Below, in pieces: positions 46,537-54,949 of a stretch of 64,000 nt of DNA. The DNA is taken from positions 1 to 64,000 of the forward strand of contig CADCCW010000016.1 of assembly GCA_902800055.1 (NCBI GenBank). Reading direction: 5' to 3'. A model generated the notes under the pieces. It saw only the letters and a list, made by a program, of their open reading frames with translations, made no database searches and was not told the DNA's origin. This DNA comes from an uncultured bacterium (lineage in GTDB: Bacteria; Verrucomicrobiota; Kiritimatiellia; RFP12; UBA1067). A program made the translations under genes and the position numbers. Position 1 is the first letter of the stretch; each line of letters begins with the position of its first letter.

Positions 46537-47199
46537 ATGGAAGGCTTGATTGGCAAGAAGGTCGGAATGACCCAGGTCTACGACGCCGACGGCGTCAGGA
46601 CCTGCGTGACGGTCATCGAAGTGGGTCCCTGCCCGGTGGTCCAGCTCAAGACCCCGGAGAAGGACGGCTACTCGGCGGCGCAGGTGGGCTTTGGCCCGCA
46701 GAAGCCGCAGCGCCTGGCGAAGGCGGAGCGCACGCGCTTCGAGAAGGCCGGCGTCGGGGCGCTCAAGGTGCTCAAGGAGTTCGCGCTCGACGAGGGCGAG
46801 ACCCTGGAGGTCGGCCAGGCGGTGACTGTGGCCAACTTCGAGGGCGTCAAGTACGTGGACGTGACGGGCATGACCAAGGGCAAGGGCTTCGCGGGCGTCC
46901 TCAAGAAGTGGGGCTTCGCCGGCGGCAACATGACCCACGGCGGCCACTCGAAGCGCAGGACCGGCGGCCTCGCGGCGCGCGACCTGCCCGGCTGGATCGA
47001 GAAGGGCAAGAAGATGCCCGGCGACATGGGCGACGTGAGCCGCAAGGCCATGAACCTCGAGGTCGTTGCGATCCGCCCCGAGGACAACGCGCTGCTCGTG
47101 AAGGGGTCGATTCCCGGCGCCCGGAACGGCATCGTGTTCGTGCGCAAGTCCCTCAAGAACAACGTGGTCGCGGCCAAGGCCGCGAAAGGGGGGAAGTAA
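46537..47199 (+). CDS. rplC: Ribosomal protein L3
   Basis: 220 residues. L3 features: GLIGKKVGMTQVYDADG at the start, VDVTGMTKGKGFAGVLKKWGF and the THGGHSKRRTG region that reaches the peptidyl-transferase centre. Early assembly protein of the 50S subunit. GAGGAGG precedes the ATG. Confidence 0.97.
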   Translation: MEGLIGKKVGMTQVYDADGVRTCVTVIEVGPCPVVQLKTPEKDGYSAAQVGFGPQKPQRLAKAERTRFEKAGVGALKVLKEFALDEGETLEVGQAVTVANFEGVKYVDVTGMTKGKGFAGVLKKWGFAGGNMTHGGHSKRRTGGLAARDLPGWIEKGKKMPGDMGDVSRKAMNLEVVAIRPEDNALLVKGSIPGARNGIVFVRKSLKNNVVAAKAAKGGK

Positions 47200-47202
47200 G
47201 CC

Positions 47203-47796
47203 ATGCAGAAGATTGAAGTCGCTTACGACGAGTCGCAGCTGACGCTCGACAAGGGCGCGCAGGCGGTGAAGGACGCGGTGACCGCGATCCGCAACGCGAT
47301 GCGCGCCGGCACGGCGTCCACCAAGTCCAAGGGCGAGGTGGCCGGCTCCAACAAGAAGCCGTGGAAGCAGAAGGGCACGGGCAACGCCCGCGCCGGCTTC
47401 CGCCAGAGCCCGGTGTGGCGCGGCGGCGGCGTGGCGCACGGCCCCCACCCGCGCTCCTACGAGCAGAAGGTGAACAAGAAGGTGATGAAGCTCGCGTTCG
47501 CGCGCGCGTTCTCCGACAAGCTGAAGGCCGGCGACGTGATCGTGGTCGACGAGTTCAAGCTCGAGGCCCCGAAGACGAAGCTGATGGCCGCGTTCCTGAA
47601 GACGCTCGGCGTGGATCGCACGGCGGTGATCGTGCAGAAGGACGTGGACGACACGGTGGTGCTGGCGATGTCCAACCTGCCGCGGATCGACTACTCGACG
47701 GCGCAGGCGCTCGACGTCTACGCGGTCCTCGCGAACCGCAAGCTCGTCTGCGACAAGGCGGCGTTCGACGCGCTCATGGCCCGCATCGCCAAGTAA
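47203..47796 (+). CDS. rplD: Ribosomal protein L4
   Basis: 197 residues. The extended loop GEVAGSNKKPWKQKGTGNAR and the RQSPVWRGGGVAHGP segment are the L4 signature that lines the exit tunnel. Potential autoregulator of the operon through the leader upstream of rpsJ. Spacing to rplC is 3 nt. Confidence 0.97.
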   Translation: MQKIEVAYDESQLTLDKGAQAVKDAVTAIRNAMRAGTASTKSKGEVAGSNKKPWKQKGTGNARAGFRQSPVWRGGGVAHGPHPRSYEQKVNKKVMKLAFARAFSDKLKAGDVIVVDEFKLEAPKTKLMAAFLKTLGVDRTAVIVQKDVDDTVVLAMSNLPRIDYSTAQALDVYAVLANRKLVCDKAAFDALMARIAK

Positions 47797-47809
47797 GGAG
47801 GGAAGAGTC

Positions 47810-48112
47810 ATGACGAAGCAGGAGCTTAAGGAAAAGACGAACGGCGTCGTGCTCGACGTGCTGATCACCGAGAAGGGCTCGCGGATCTCGGCCGAGAACC
47901 GCTATCCGCTCGAGGTGGCGCGCGACGCGCGCAAGCCGGTCATCGCCGAGATGGTCGAGAAGGCCTTCGGCGTGCACGTGCTCAAGGTGCGCACCGCCAA
48001 CATGAAGGGCGGCATGAGGTATGTGCGCGGCACCCGCCGCGCGGTCGCGGAGCCGACCTGGAAGAAGGCGATCGTCACCGTCAGGGGCGGCGAGCGCATC
48101 GAGCTCGCGTAA
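47810..48112 (+). CDS. rplW: Ribosomal protein L23
   Basis: 100 residues. The sequence from VVLDVLITEKGSRISAENR to the basic loop RTANMKGGMRYVRGTRRA is typical of L23, the docking site for trigger factor and SRP at the tunnel exit. Shine-Dalgarno GGAGGG before the ATG. Confidence 0.95.
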   Translation: MTKQELKEKTNGVVLDVLITEKGSRISAENRYPLEVARDARKPVIAEMVEKAFGVHVLKVRTANMKGGMRYVRGTRRAVAEPTWKKAIVTVRGGERIELA

Positions 48113-48126
48113 GGGAGACTGAAGAT

Positions 48127-48951
48127 ATGGCACTGAAAAAGTACAAAGCCCGCTCGTGCGGCATGCGGTTCCGCGAGTCCGCGACGTTCGAGGAGATCAC
48201 CGAGAAGAGCCCGGTGAAGCGCCTGACGGTGGCGGTCCGCAAGACCGCCGGCCGCAACAACCAGGGCCGCATCACCGTCCGCCACCGCGGCGGCGGCGCC
48301 AAGCAGCGCCTGAGGATCGTCGACTTCAAGCGCCGGAAGGAGGGCGTGGAGGCGACGGTGAAGGACATCGCCTACGACCCCACCCGCAGCGCCTACCTGG
48401 CGCTCATCGAGTACGCCGACGGCGAGAAGAGCTACATCCTCGCGCCCGAGGGTCTCAAGCAGGGCATGAAGGTCATGAACGGCGCGAAGGCCGAGGCGAC
48501 GGTCGGAAACTGCCTGCCGCTCTCGCAGATCCCGCTGGGCCTGACGGTCCACGCGATCGAGCTCGTCCCGGGCCAGGGCGCGAAGGTCGCCCGCTCCGCC
48601 GGCAACGCCTGCCAGGTGATGGCGCGCGACGGCGGCCGGGTGACGCTCAAGATGCCCTCCGGAGAGGTGAGGATCTTCGACGGCCGCTGCCGCGCCTGCG
48701 TCGGCTCGGTCGGCAACAAGGACTGGGGCTCGATCAAGCTCGGCAAGGCCGGCCGCAAGCGCTACCTCGGCATCCGCCCGACGGTGCGCGGCGTCGCGAT
48801 GAACCCGGTCGACCACCCGATGGGCGGCGGCGAGGGCCGCACGTCCGGCGGCAGCCATCCGCGTTCGCCGTGGGGCCAGCTCGCGAAGGGCGGCAAGACC
48901 CGCGCGAAGAGGAAGGCGTCCGACAAGGTCATCGTCAAGAGGAGGAAGTAA
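48127..48951 (+). CDS. rplB: Ribosomal protein L2
   Basis: 274 residues. Full-length L2 with RNNQGRITVRHRGGGAKQRL, KVARSAGNACQVMARDGG and the C-terminal VRGVAMNPVDHPMGGGEG loop carrying the conserved His near the peptidyl-transferase centre. Confidence 0.97.
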   Translation: MALKKYKARSCGMRFRESATFEEITEKSPVKRLTVAVRKTAGRNNQGRITVRHRGGGAKQRLRIVDFKRRKEGVEATVKDIAYDPTRSAYLALIEYADGEKSYILAPEGLKQGMKVMNGAKAEATVGNCLPLSQIPLGLTVHAIELVPGQGAKVARSAGNACQVMARDGGRVTLKMPSGEVRIFDGRCRACVGSVGNKDWGSIKLGKAGRKRYLGIRPTVRGVAMNPVDHPMGGGEGRTSGGSHPRSPWGQLAKGGKTRAKRKASDKVIVKRRK

Positions 48952-48954
48952 TCC

Positions 48955-49233
48955 ATGAGTCGTTCTCTCAAGAAGGGACCTTATGTCGAGGAGAGCCTCC
49001 TCCGCAAGGTCGAGAAGATGCAGGCGAGCGGCAAGAAGCAGCCGATCAAGACCTGGAGCCGCCGTTCGATGGTGCTCCCGGACTTCGTGGGTCTCACGTT
49101 TGCGATCCACAACGGCCGCCAGCACATGCCGGTCTTCATAACGGAAAACATGGTCGGGCACCGGCTCGGCGAGTTCGCCCCCACGCGCACGTTCAAGGCG
49201 CACGGCAACTCGGCGGCCAAGGCCGAAAAGTAA
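48955..49233 (+). CDS. rpsS: Ribosomal protein S19
   Basis: 92 residues: [37 protein letters not shown] and [16 protein letters not shown]. Located in the 30S head. The start lies 4 nt after the rplB stop. Confidence 0.97.
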   Translation: MSRSLKKGPYVEESLLRKVEKMQASGKKQPIKTWSRRSMVLPDFVGLTFAIHNGRQHMPVFITENMVGHRLGEFAPTRTFKAHGNSAAKAEK

Positions 49234-49245
49234 GGGAAGTGAGCT

Positions 49246-49740
49246 ATGACGTTCCTTTATAGAATCAGCAAGAACGGCGCCGCGGCCGAGGGGTGCATCT
49301 CGGCCGGCTCCGAGCAGGAGGCGGGCGCCAAGCTCGAGGCGAAGTTCCCGCAGGGGTCGAAGGTCAAGGTCCTCGGCCTCGAGCGGGCGTACGTGGCCAC
49401 CACCCGCAACTCGCGGATGTCGGCGTTCAAGGGCCGCCCGCTCGCCGGCGCGTGCCAGGGTCTGAAGGCCTCGGAGGCGCTGAAGATAGTGGAGTTCTCG
49501 CCCAAGAAGGCGGCGCAGATCATCAAGAAGACCATCCTGAGCGCGATGGCGAACGCGTCGAACAACGACGGCGTCGCCGACGCGGGCTCGCTCAAGGTGC
49601 ACCTCTGCGTGCTCGAGGAGTCGGTCCGCATGCGCCGCTACTGGCCCACTGCCCGCGGCTCTGCCCACCCGATTGCGCGGCGCCTGTGCCACTGCCGGGT
49701 GATTCTCGTGGACGCGAAGAAGGGGAAGGAGTCTAAGTAA
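49246..49740 (+). CDS. rplV: Ribosomal protein L22 with an N-terminal extension
   Basis: 164 residues, against about 110-115 usually. The L22 core starts near residue 46 ([20 protein letters not shown], then [19 protein letters not shown] and the tunnel hairpin with [16 protein letters not shown]). The first ~45 residues ([20 protein letters not shown], then [17 protein letters not shown]) form a small domain not found in standard L22. ATG 49246 has a fair Shine-Dalgarno (AAGGGAAG). No better internal start with a Shine-Dalgarno is visible, so the extension is probably translated. The stop overlaps the rpsC start. Confidence 0.93.
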   Translation: MTFLYRISKNGAAAEGCISAGSEQEAGAKLEAKFPQGSKVKVLGLERAYVATTRNSRMSAFKGRPLAGACQGLKASEALKIVEFSPKKAAQIIKKTILSAMANASNNDGVADAGSLKVHLCVLEESVRMRRYWPTARGSAHPIARRLCHCRVILVDAKKGKESK

Positions 49741-50435
49741 TGGGACAGAAAGTCAATCCGATCGGCTTCCGCGTCGGCGTCAACCACGCCTGGGGCAGCC
49801 GCTGGTTCGCGCCCAAGAAGACGTTCGGCGCGCTGCTCATCGAGGACCAGAAGATCCGCGACGTGTGCAAGAAGGAGTTCGCCGAGGCCGGCGTCTCCAA
49901 GATCCTCGTCGAGCGCTTTGCGAATCGCGTCCGGGTGACGCTCTTCAGCGCGCGCCCCGGCGTGATCATCGGCCGCAAGGGCGTTGACGCCGAGGTCGTC
50001 CGCAAGAAGCTCGAGCAGCTGACCAAGAAGGAGGTCTACATCGACGTCAAGGAGGTCGCGGGGGCCGATGCCGACGCGCAGCTCGTCGCCGAGTCGATCG
50101 CCCAGCAGCTTGAGCGCCGCATCATGCTCAAGCGCGCGATGAAGCGCGCGCAGAAGGTGGCGATGGACATGGGCGTCGACGGCGTCAAGATCCACGCCGG
50201 CGGCCGCATCAACGGCGCGGAGATCGCGCGCGTCGAGTGGTCGCGCGAGGGCAAGGTGCCGCTGCACACCCTGAGGGCGAACATCGACTACGGGTTCGCG
50301 GAGGCCAACACCACCGCCGGCAAGATCGGCATCAAGGTGTGGATCTGCAAGAAGGAAGGTTTCCAGGCGCGGGCGCCGCGCGGCGAGCGCCGCGAAGGCC
50401 GCCGCGAGCGCGGGGACCGCAAGGAGAGGAGCTAA
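49740..50435 (+). CDS. rpsC: Ribosomal protein S3
   Basis: 231 residues. [20 protein letters not shown] at the start, the KH domain ([20 protein letters not shown]), and the C-terminal domain ([20 protein letters not shown]). A Glu/Arg-rich tail ends the protein. Part of the mRNA entry site. ATG overlaps the rplV stop. Confidence 0.97.
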   Translation: MGQKVNPIGFRVGVNHAWGSRWFAPKKTFGALLIEDQKIRDVCKKEFAEAGVSKILVERFANRVRVTLFSARPGVIIGRKGVDAEVVRKKLEQLTKKEVYIDVKEVAGADADAQLVAESIAQQLERRIMLKRAMKRAQKVAMDMGVDGVKIHAGGRINGAEIARVEWSREGKVPLHTLRANIDYGFAEANTTAGKIGIKVWICKKEGFQARAPRGERREGRRERGDRKERS

Positions 50436-50438
50436 GCC

Positions 50439-50861
50439 ATGCCGCTGATGCCCAAGAGAGTAAAGTACCGCAAGGTTTCCAAGGGCAACCGCTCCGGCTA
50501 CGCCACTTCGGGGACTGAGCTCGCGTACGGCGAGTTCGGCCTCAAGGCGCTCACCCGCGGGCTGCTCACGGCCACCCAGATCGAGGCGTGCCGTGTGGCG
50601 ATCAACCGCGAGATGAAGCGCAAGGGCAAGCTCTGGATCCGCGTGTTCCCCGACAAGCCGGTCACCCGCAAGCCGATCGAAGTGCGTATGGGCGGGGGCA
50701 AGGGCAACCCGGAGTTCTGGGCTGCCGTCATCCTCCCCGGCAAGGTGCTCTTCGAGGTCGGCGGCGTCAGCGAGGAGGTCGCCAAGGAGTGCCTCCGCCT
50801 CGCCGCCACCAAGATCGGCATCCACACCAAGTTCATAACCCGCGCAGGAGTAAAGATCTGA
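50439..50861 (+). CDS. rplP: Ribosomal protein L16
   Basis: 140 residues: [20 protein letters not shown], the [20 protein letters not shown] segment and [20 protein letters not shown]. The final base of its TGA is the first base of the S17 ATG, leaving no room for the L29 gene that usually stands here. Confidence 0.97.
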   Translation: MPLMPKRVKYRKVSKGNRSGYATSGTELAYGEFGLKALTRGLLTATQIEACRVAINREMKRKGKLWIRVFPDKPVTRKPIEVRMGGGKGNPEFWAAVILPGKVLFEVGGVSEEVAKECLRLAATKIGIHTKFITRAGVKI

Positions 50862-51112
50862 TGAGCACGGAAAACAACACCCGCGGCGCCCGCAAGCTCA
50901 GGAAGGGCGTCGTCGTCTCCAAGTCCGGCGCCAAGACCGTCAAGGTCGCGGTCTCGTACCGCGAGCGCCATCCCGTGTACGGCAAGATCGTCACGCGCAC
51001 GAAGAACTACCACGTGCACGACGAGGCCGACACCGCCAAGGTCGGCGACGTCGTCGCCATCATGGAAACCCGTCCGCTTTCGGCCACCAAGCGCTGGCGG
51101 ATCGTGAAGTAA
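50861..51112 (+). CDS. rpsQ: Ribosomal protein S17
   Basis: 83 residues: GVVVSKSGAKTVKVAVSYRE, HPVYGKIVTRTKNYHVHDE and the end METRPLSATKRWRIVK fit S17. It directly follows rplP, so rpmC (L29) is missing from its conserved position. Confidence 0.95.
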   Translation: MSTENNTRGARKLRKGVVVSKSGAKTVKVAVSYRERHPVYGKIVTRTKNYHVHDEADTAKVGDVVAIMETRPLSATKRWRIVK

Positions 51113-51125
51113 AGGAGCAAACGCC

Positions 51126-51491
51126 ATGCTTCAGGAACTCTCCAACCTAGTGGTTGCGGACAACACGGGCGCCAAGCGCGCGATGTGCTTCCGCATCCTC
51201 AAGCAGCGCAAGGAGTACGCGCACCTCGGCGACGTCATCCGCGTCGCGATCAAGGAGGCGTCGCCGACCTCTTCCATCAAGAAGGGCTCGGTCGCCACCG
51301 CCGTCATCATCCGCACCGGCAACCCCATCCGCCGCGCGGACGGCTCGACGGTCCACTTCGACCAGAACGCCTGCGTCCTCGTCGACTCGAAGCTCAACCC
51401 CATCGGCACCCGCGTCTTCGGGCCGGTGGCGCGCGAGCTCCGCGAAAAGAACTACATGAAGATCCTCTCGATGGCCCCGGAAGTGGTCTGA
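51126..51491 (+). CDS. rplN: Ribosomal protein L14
   Basis: 121 residues: LQELSNLVVADNTGAKRAMC, VIIRTGNPIRRADGSTVHFD and GTRVFGPVARELREKNYMKI. Full length. AAAGGAG precedes the ATG. Confidence 0.97.
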   Translation: MLQELSNLVVADNTGAKRAMCFRILKQRKEYAHLGDVIRVAIKEASPTSSIKKGSVATAVIIRTGNPIRRADGSTVHFDQNACVLVDSKLNPIGTRVFGPVARELREKNYMKILSMAPEVV

Positions 51492-51508
51492 CGAAAAGGA
51501 GCAGTCAT

Positions 51509-51820
51509 ATGGCTATCGCAAGAATCAGGAAGAACGACACCGTGATCGTCGTCAGCGGCAATGACGCCGGCAAGACGGGCACGGTCGTCAGGGTCGACCC
51601 CAAGAAGGGCGTCGCCGTCGTCGGCGGCATCAACGTGCACAAGAAGGCGATGCGCCGGACGGAGAAGACCCCGGGCGGCATCATCGACGTCGAGCTGCCG
51701 ATCCGCCTCTGCAAGCTCATGCCCTACGACGCCGAGAAGAAGTGCGGCACGCGGGTCAAGACCGGGGAGAAGGAGGGCAAGAAGGCCCGCGTCTCCATCA
51801 AGAGCGGCAAGGCCCTCTAA
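51509..51820 (+). CDS. rplX: Ribosomal protein L24
   Basis: 103 residues from ATG 51509. The KOW motif is clear (RIRKNDTVIVVSGNDAGKTG), followed by VVGGINVHKKAMRRTE and the C-terminal Cys-containing part. Assembly-initiating protein of the 50S subunit. AAAGGAG upstream. Confidence 0.95.
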   Translation: MAIARIRKNDTVIVVSGNDAGKTGTVVRVDPKKGVAVVGGINVHKKAMRRTEKTPGGIIDVELPIRLCKLMPYDAEKKCGTRVKTGEKEGKKARVSIKSGKAL

Positions 51821-51837
51821 GGAAGGAACAGGACATC

Positions 51838-52371
51838 ATGGCAAGACTCAAGGACGAATACGCGAGCCGCATCGTGCCCGAGCTCGAGAAGAAGCTGGGC
51901 ACGACCAACCGGATGCTCGTTCCGCGCCTCCAGAAGATCGTCATCAACATGGGCTTCGGCATCGTCACCAAGGACGAGCAGAAGGCCCTGGTGGACGACC
52001 TGGCGGCCATCACCGGCCAGCGCCCGATGCTCTGCCGCGCGAAGAAGTCGATCTCGAACTTCAAGCTGCGCGAGGGCATGGTCATCGGCGCCAAGGTCAC
52101 GCTGCGCGGGGAGCGCATGTGGGAGTTCGCCGACCGGCTGATCTCCGCCGCGCTTCCGAGGATCCGCGACTTCCGCGGCGTCCCCAACCGCGGCTTCGAC
52201 GGCGCCGGCAACTACACCCTCGGCGTGAAGGAGCACACGATCTTCCCCGAGCTGGTGGAGTCCTCGGCCCACTCCGGCATGGACATCACGTTCGTGACCA
52301 GCTCGACCGACAACAAGGCCTGCAAGGAGCTTCTCGTCTCCATGGGCATGCCGTTCGCAGGAAGGAACTAA
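51838..52371 (+). CDS. rplE: Ribosomal protein L5
   Basis: 177 residues from ATG 51838: VPRLQKIVINMGFGIVTKDE, ITGQRPMLCRAKKSISNFKL and RDFRGVPNRGFDGAGNYTLG. Binds 5S rRNA. Confidence 0.97.
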   Translation: MARLKDEYASRIVPELEKKLGTTNRMLVPRLQKIVINMGFGIVTKDEQKALVDDLAAITGQRPMLCRAKKSISNFKLREGMVIGAKVTLRGERMWEFADRLISAALPRIRDFRGVPNRGFDGAGNYTLGVKEHTIFPELVESSAHSGMDITFVTSSTDNKACKELLVSMGMPFAGRN

Positions 52372-52374
52372 GCC

Positions 52375-52560
52375 ATGGCAAAACAGTGTCTCATCGAAAA
52401 GCAGAAGCGCGCGCCGAAGTTCAAGGTCCGCGCCTACAACCGCTGCCAGCGCTGCGGACGCCGCCACGCGTACCTGCGCAAGTTCGGCGTCTGCCGCCTC
52501 TGCTTCCGCGAACTCGCCGTCGCCGGCCTCATCCCCGGCGTGACCAAGGCCTCGTGGTAA
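52375..52560 (+). CDS. rpsZ: Ribosomal protein S14, zinc-binding type
   Basis: 61 residues with CQRCGR and CRLCFR Cys pairs, the zinc-binding C+ form of S14. Full length for this type. It lies at the usual place between L5 and S8. Confidence 0.95.
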   Translation: MAKQCLIEKQKRAPKFKVRAYNRCQRCGRRHAYLRKFGVCRLCFRELAVAGLIPGVTKASW

Positions 52561-52582
52561 ACCAAGGAAAGGAATCGACGTT

Positions 52583-52975
52583 ATGACTATGGATCCCATT
52601 TCCGACATGCTCACGACGATCCGCAACGGGCTGAAGGCCCGCCTCTACTCCGTCGAGATCCCCGCGAGCAGGCTTAAGGGCGAAATCGCCCGCGTCATGA
52701 AGGATGCCGGCTACATCGCCGACTACGCCATGACCACGGAGTTCCCCCGCAAGCTCGTGATCACGCTCAAGTACACCGCGAAGGCGAAGCCCGCCATCAC
52801 GGAGCTCAAGCGCGTCTCCAAGCCGGGCCTGCGCCACTACGTTAGCACCGCCAAGATCCCCGCCGTCCTCGACGGCATGGGGCTCGCGATCCTCTCCACC
52901 TCGAAGGGCGTCATGTCCGGCGTCGAGGCGAAGAAGGAGAAGCTCGGCGGCGAGGTAATCTGCACGGTCGCCTAA
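52583..52975 (+). CDS. rpsH: Ribosomal protein S8
   Basis: 130 residues: MDPISDMLTTIRNGLKARL, the basic RVSKPGLRHYVSTAKIPAVL and the end GLAILSTSKGVMSGVEAKKE are diagnostic for S8. Confidence 0.96.
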   Translation: MTMDPISDMLTTIRNGLKARLYSVEIPASRLKGEIARVMKDAGYIADYAMTTEFPRKLVITLKYTAKAKPAITELKRVSKPGLRHYVSTAKIPAVLDGMGLAILSTSKGVMSGVEAKKEKLGGEVICTVA

Positions 52976-52991
52976 TTGAGGAGTCAAGAAC

Positions 52992-53894
52992 ATGTCTCGA
53001 ATCGGTAAAGAACCCGTCAAGCTCGCCGATGGCGTCACCGCCTCGGTCTCGGGCCAGACGGTGACGGTCAAGGGCAAGCTCGGCGAGCTCTCGTACACGA
53101 TGCACGAGGGCATCACCGCGAAGGTGGAGGACGGCTCGGTCGTCGTCTCCTGCGCCGACGACAAGGCGCTCGGCGCCTTCCACGGCCTCGCCCGCGCGCT
53201 GATCAACAACATGGCGGTCGGCGTCTCGCAGGGCTTCCAGAAGCAGCTCTCGATCGAGGGCACCGGCTTCAAGGCGGTCCTGAAGGGCAAGGAGCTGGCG
53301 CTTTCGCTCGGCTTCGCGTCGCCCAAGGTCTTCGCGATCCCGGACGGCCTCACGGTCACGGTCGAGAACGACGGGCTGCAGGTGACGATCAAGGGCTGCG
53401 ACAAGCAGATGGTCGGCGAGGCCGCCGCGCGCATCCGCTCGTACTACCCGGCCGAGCCCTACAAGGGCAAGGGCATCAAGTACGTCGGCGAGCACATCCG
53501 CCGCAAACAGGGCAAGAAGGTAGGAGAGCAACTTATGTTCAATCGCAAAGTCCAGCGCCAGAAGAGGCATCTCCGCCTCCGCCAGCGCATCGTCGGCACC
53601 GCGGCGCGTCCGCGCATGTCGATCTGCGTCACCAACAAGAACATGTACGTGCAGTTCATCGACGACGACGCCGGGCGCACGCTCGCCCAGGCAAACTCGC
53701 TCAAGGACGACAAGGCCAACCTCGGCGTCGCCAAGGAGCTCGGCTCCCGCGCCGCGGAGGCCGCGAAGGCCGCCGGCATCTCGGTCGTGGTCGTCGACCG
53801 CGGCGGACGCAAGTACACCGGCCGCGTCGCGGCGATCGTCGAGGCCGCCGTCGCCGGCGGGATTTCGATCTCGGCCAAGAAGGAGGAGAAGTAA
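52992..53894 (+). CDS. rplF-rplR: In-frame fusion of ribosomal proteins L6 and L18
   Basis: 300 residues. Residues 1-176 are a complete L6 (SRIGKEPVKLADGV to PYKGKGIKYVGEHIRRKQGK). Five linker residues (VGEQL) then lead to a complete L18 starting at Met182 (MFNRKVQRQKRHLRLRQRI to GRVAAIVEAAVAGGI). No stop separates them. A Shine-Dalgarno (AGGAG, 53522-53526) sits 8 nt before the L18 ATG at 53535, so L18 may also start there. One base removed from AAGGTAGG at 53517-53524 would restore an L6 stop TAG, so a single-base insertion, real or from sequencing, could explain the fusion. Confidence 0.85.
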   Translation: MSRIGKEPVKLADGVTASVSGQTVTVKGKLGELSYTMHEGITAKVEDGSVVVSCADDKALGAFHGLARALINNMAVGVSQGFQKQLSIEGTGFKAVLKGKELALSLGFASPKVFAIPDGLTVTVENDGLQVTIKGCDKQMVGEAAARIRSYYPAEPYKGKGIKYVGEHIRRKQGKKVGEQLMFNRKVQRQKRHLRLRQRIVGTAARPRMSICVTNKNMYVQFIDDDAGRTLAQANSLKDDKANLGVAKELGSRAAEAAKAAGISVVVVDRGGRKYTGRVAAIVEAAVAGGISISAKKEEK

Positions 53895-53897
53895 GCC

Positions 53898-54386
53898 ATG
53901 GCATACAATCGTGACAAGCGCGAGGCGCAGGAAGACGCGCTCGACGAGCACACCGTCTTCATCAACCGCTGCGCCAAGACCGTGAAGGGCGGCCGCCGCA
54001 TGAGCTTCTCAGCCGTCATCGTCGTCGGCGACAAGGAAGGCAGCGTCGGAGTCGGCTTCGGCAAGGCCAACGAGGTCGCCGACGCCATCCGCAAGGGCGG
54101 CGAGGCCGCCCGCAAGGCGATGCGCAAGGTGGTGATGAAGGGCTCGTCGATCCCGCACGACGTCGAGGGCGTCTGCGACGGCGGCCGCGTCATCCTCAAG
54201 CCGGCTCCCGCCGGCACCGGCCTCATCGTCGGCGGCGGCATGCGCCCCGTCCTCGAGGCGGTCGGCATCCGCGACGCCGTCGGCAAGTCGCTTGGCTCCA
54301 AGAACCGCCTCAACGTGGTCAAGGCCACGCTCAACGCGCTCTCCAAGCTCCGCTCGGCGGAGGAGATCGCCGCGATCAGGGCGTAA
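53898..54386 (+). CDS. rpsE: Ribosomal protein S5
   Basis: 162 residues: FINRCAKTVKGGRRMSFSAV, VGFGKANEVADAIRKGGEAA, the SSIPHDVEG loop and KPAPAGTGLIVGGGMRPVLE. Involved in decoding accuracy. The following gene is L15, so rpmD (L30) is absent. Confidence 0.97.
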   Translation: MAYNRDKREAQEDALDEHTVFINRCAKTVKGGRRMSFSAVIVVGDKEGSVGVGFGKANEVADAIRKGGEAARKAMRKVVMKGSSIPHDVEGVCDGGRVILKPAPAGTGLIVGGGMRPVLEAVGIRDAVGKSLGSKNRLNVVKATLNALSKLRSAEEIAAIRA

Positions 54387-54406
54387 CGCCGAAAGGAGAA
54401 CACAGG

Positions 54407-54847
54407 ATGGAACTCAGCAACCTTACCAACACCCCGGGTGCCCGCAAGACCAGGAAGCGCGTCGGCCGCGGCTGCGGCTCGGGCCTCGGCAAGACCGCCG
54501 GCAGGGGCCAGAAGGGCCAGCAGAGCCGCAAGGGCCACAAGCACAAGCTCGTCTTTGAAGGCGGCCAGATGCCGCTCGTCCGTCGCCTCCCGAAGCGCGG
54601 CTTCAACAACGCCGCGTTCGCCGCGAAGGCGCTCGCCGTCAACCTCGCCGACCTCGAGAAGAAGTTCGAGACCGGCGCGGAGATCACCGTCGCCGCGCTC
54701 GCCAAGGCCGGCTTCTCGGACAACAAGCGCCCGAAGGTCAAGATCCTCGGCAAGGGCTCGGTCACCAAGAAGTTCTCGGTGAAGGGCGTGCCTTGCTCCG
54801 CCACCGCCAAGGCCGCCATCGAGGCCGCCGGCGGCTCGGTGGCCTAA
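54407..54847 (+). CDS. rplO: Ribosomal protein L15
   Basis: 146 residues: ELSNLTNTPGARKTRKRVGR, the GSGLGKTAGRGQKGQQSRKG loop and the C-terminal VKGVPCSATAKAAIEAAGGS. Last gene of the operon: a terminator follows 17 nt later, where secY would normally be. Confidence 0.97.
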   Translation: MELSNLTNTPGARKTRKRVGRGCGSGLGKTAGRGQKGQQSRKGHKHKLVFEGGQMPLVRRLPKRGFNNAAFAAKALAVNLADLEKKFETGAEITVAALAKAGFSDNKRPKVKILGKGSVTKKFSVKGVPCSATAKAAIEAAGGSVA

Positions 54848-54861
54848 GGCGTCTCGCATAG

Positions 54862-54914
54862 GCCAGGACAAAAAGCCCCCTCCCCGCGTTGCGGCGAGGG
54901 GCGTTTTTTTGTCC
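54862..54914 (+). terminator. Rho-independent terminator of the ribosomal operon
   Basis: GGACAAAAAGCCCC (54866-54879) pairs with GGGGCGTTTTTTTGTCC (54898-54914), with a smaller CCCCGC/GCGGCG helix inside. The T run on one side and A run on the other would let it work in both directions. It cleanly separates rplO from the bamA promoter. Confidence 0.85.
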
Positions 54915-54931
54915 CAAAACCAGGCCGTGAA

Positions 54932-54949
54932 TATGGTATAATACGCACT
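54932..54949 (+). promoter_or_regulatory. Extended -10 promoter of bamA, leaderless
   Basis: TATGGTATAATACGCACT, TATAAT at 54937-54942, ATG after 7 nt. No Shine-Dalgarno. An essential gene with the leaderless layout. Confidence 0.8.
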
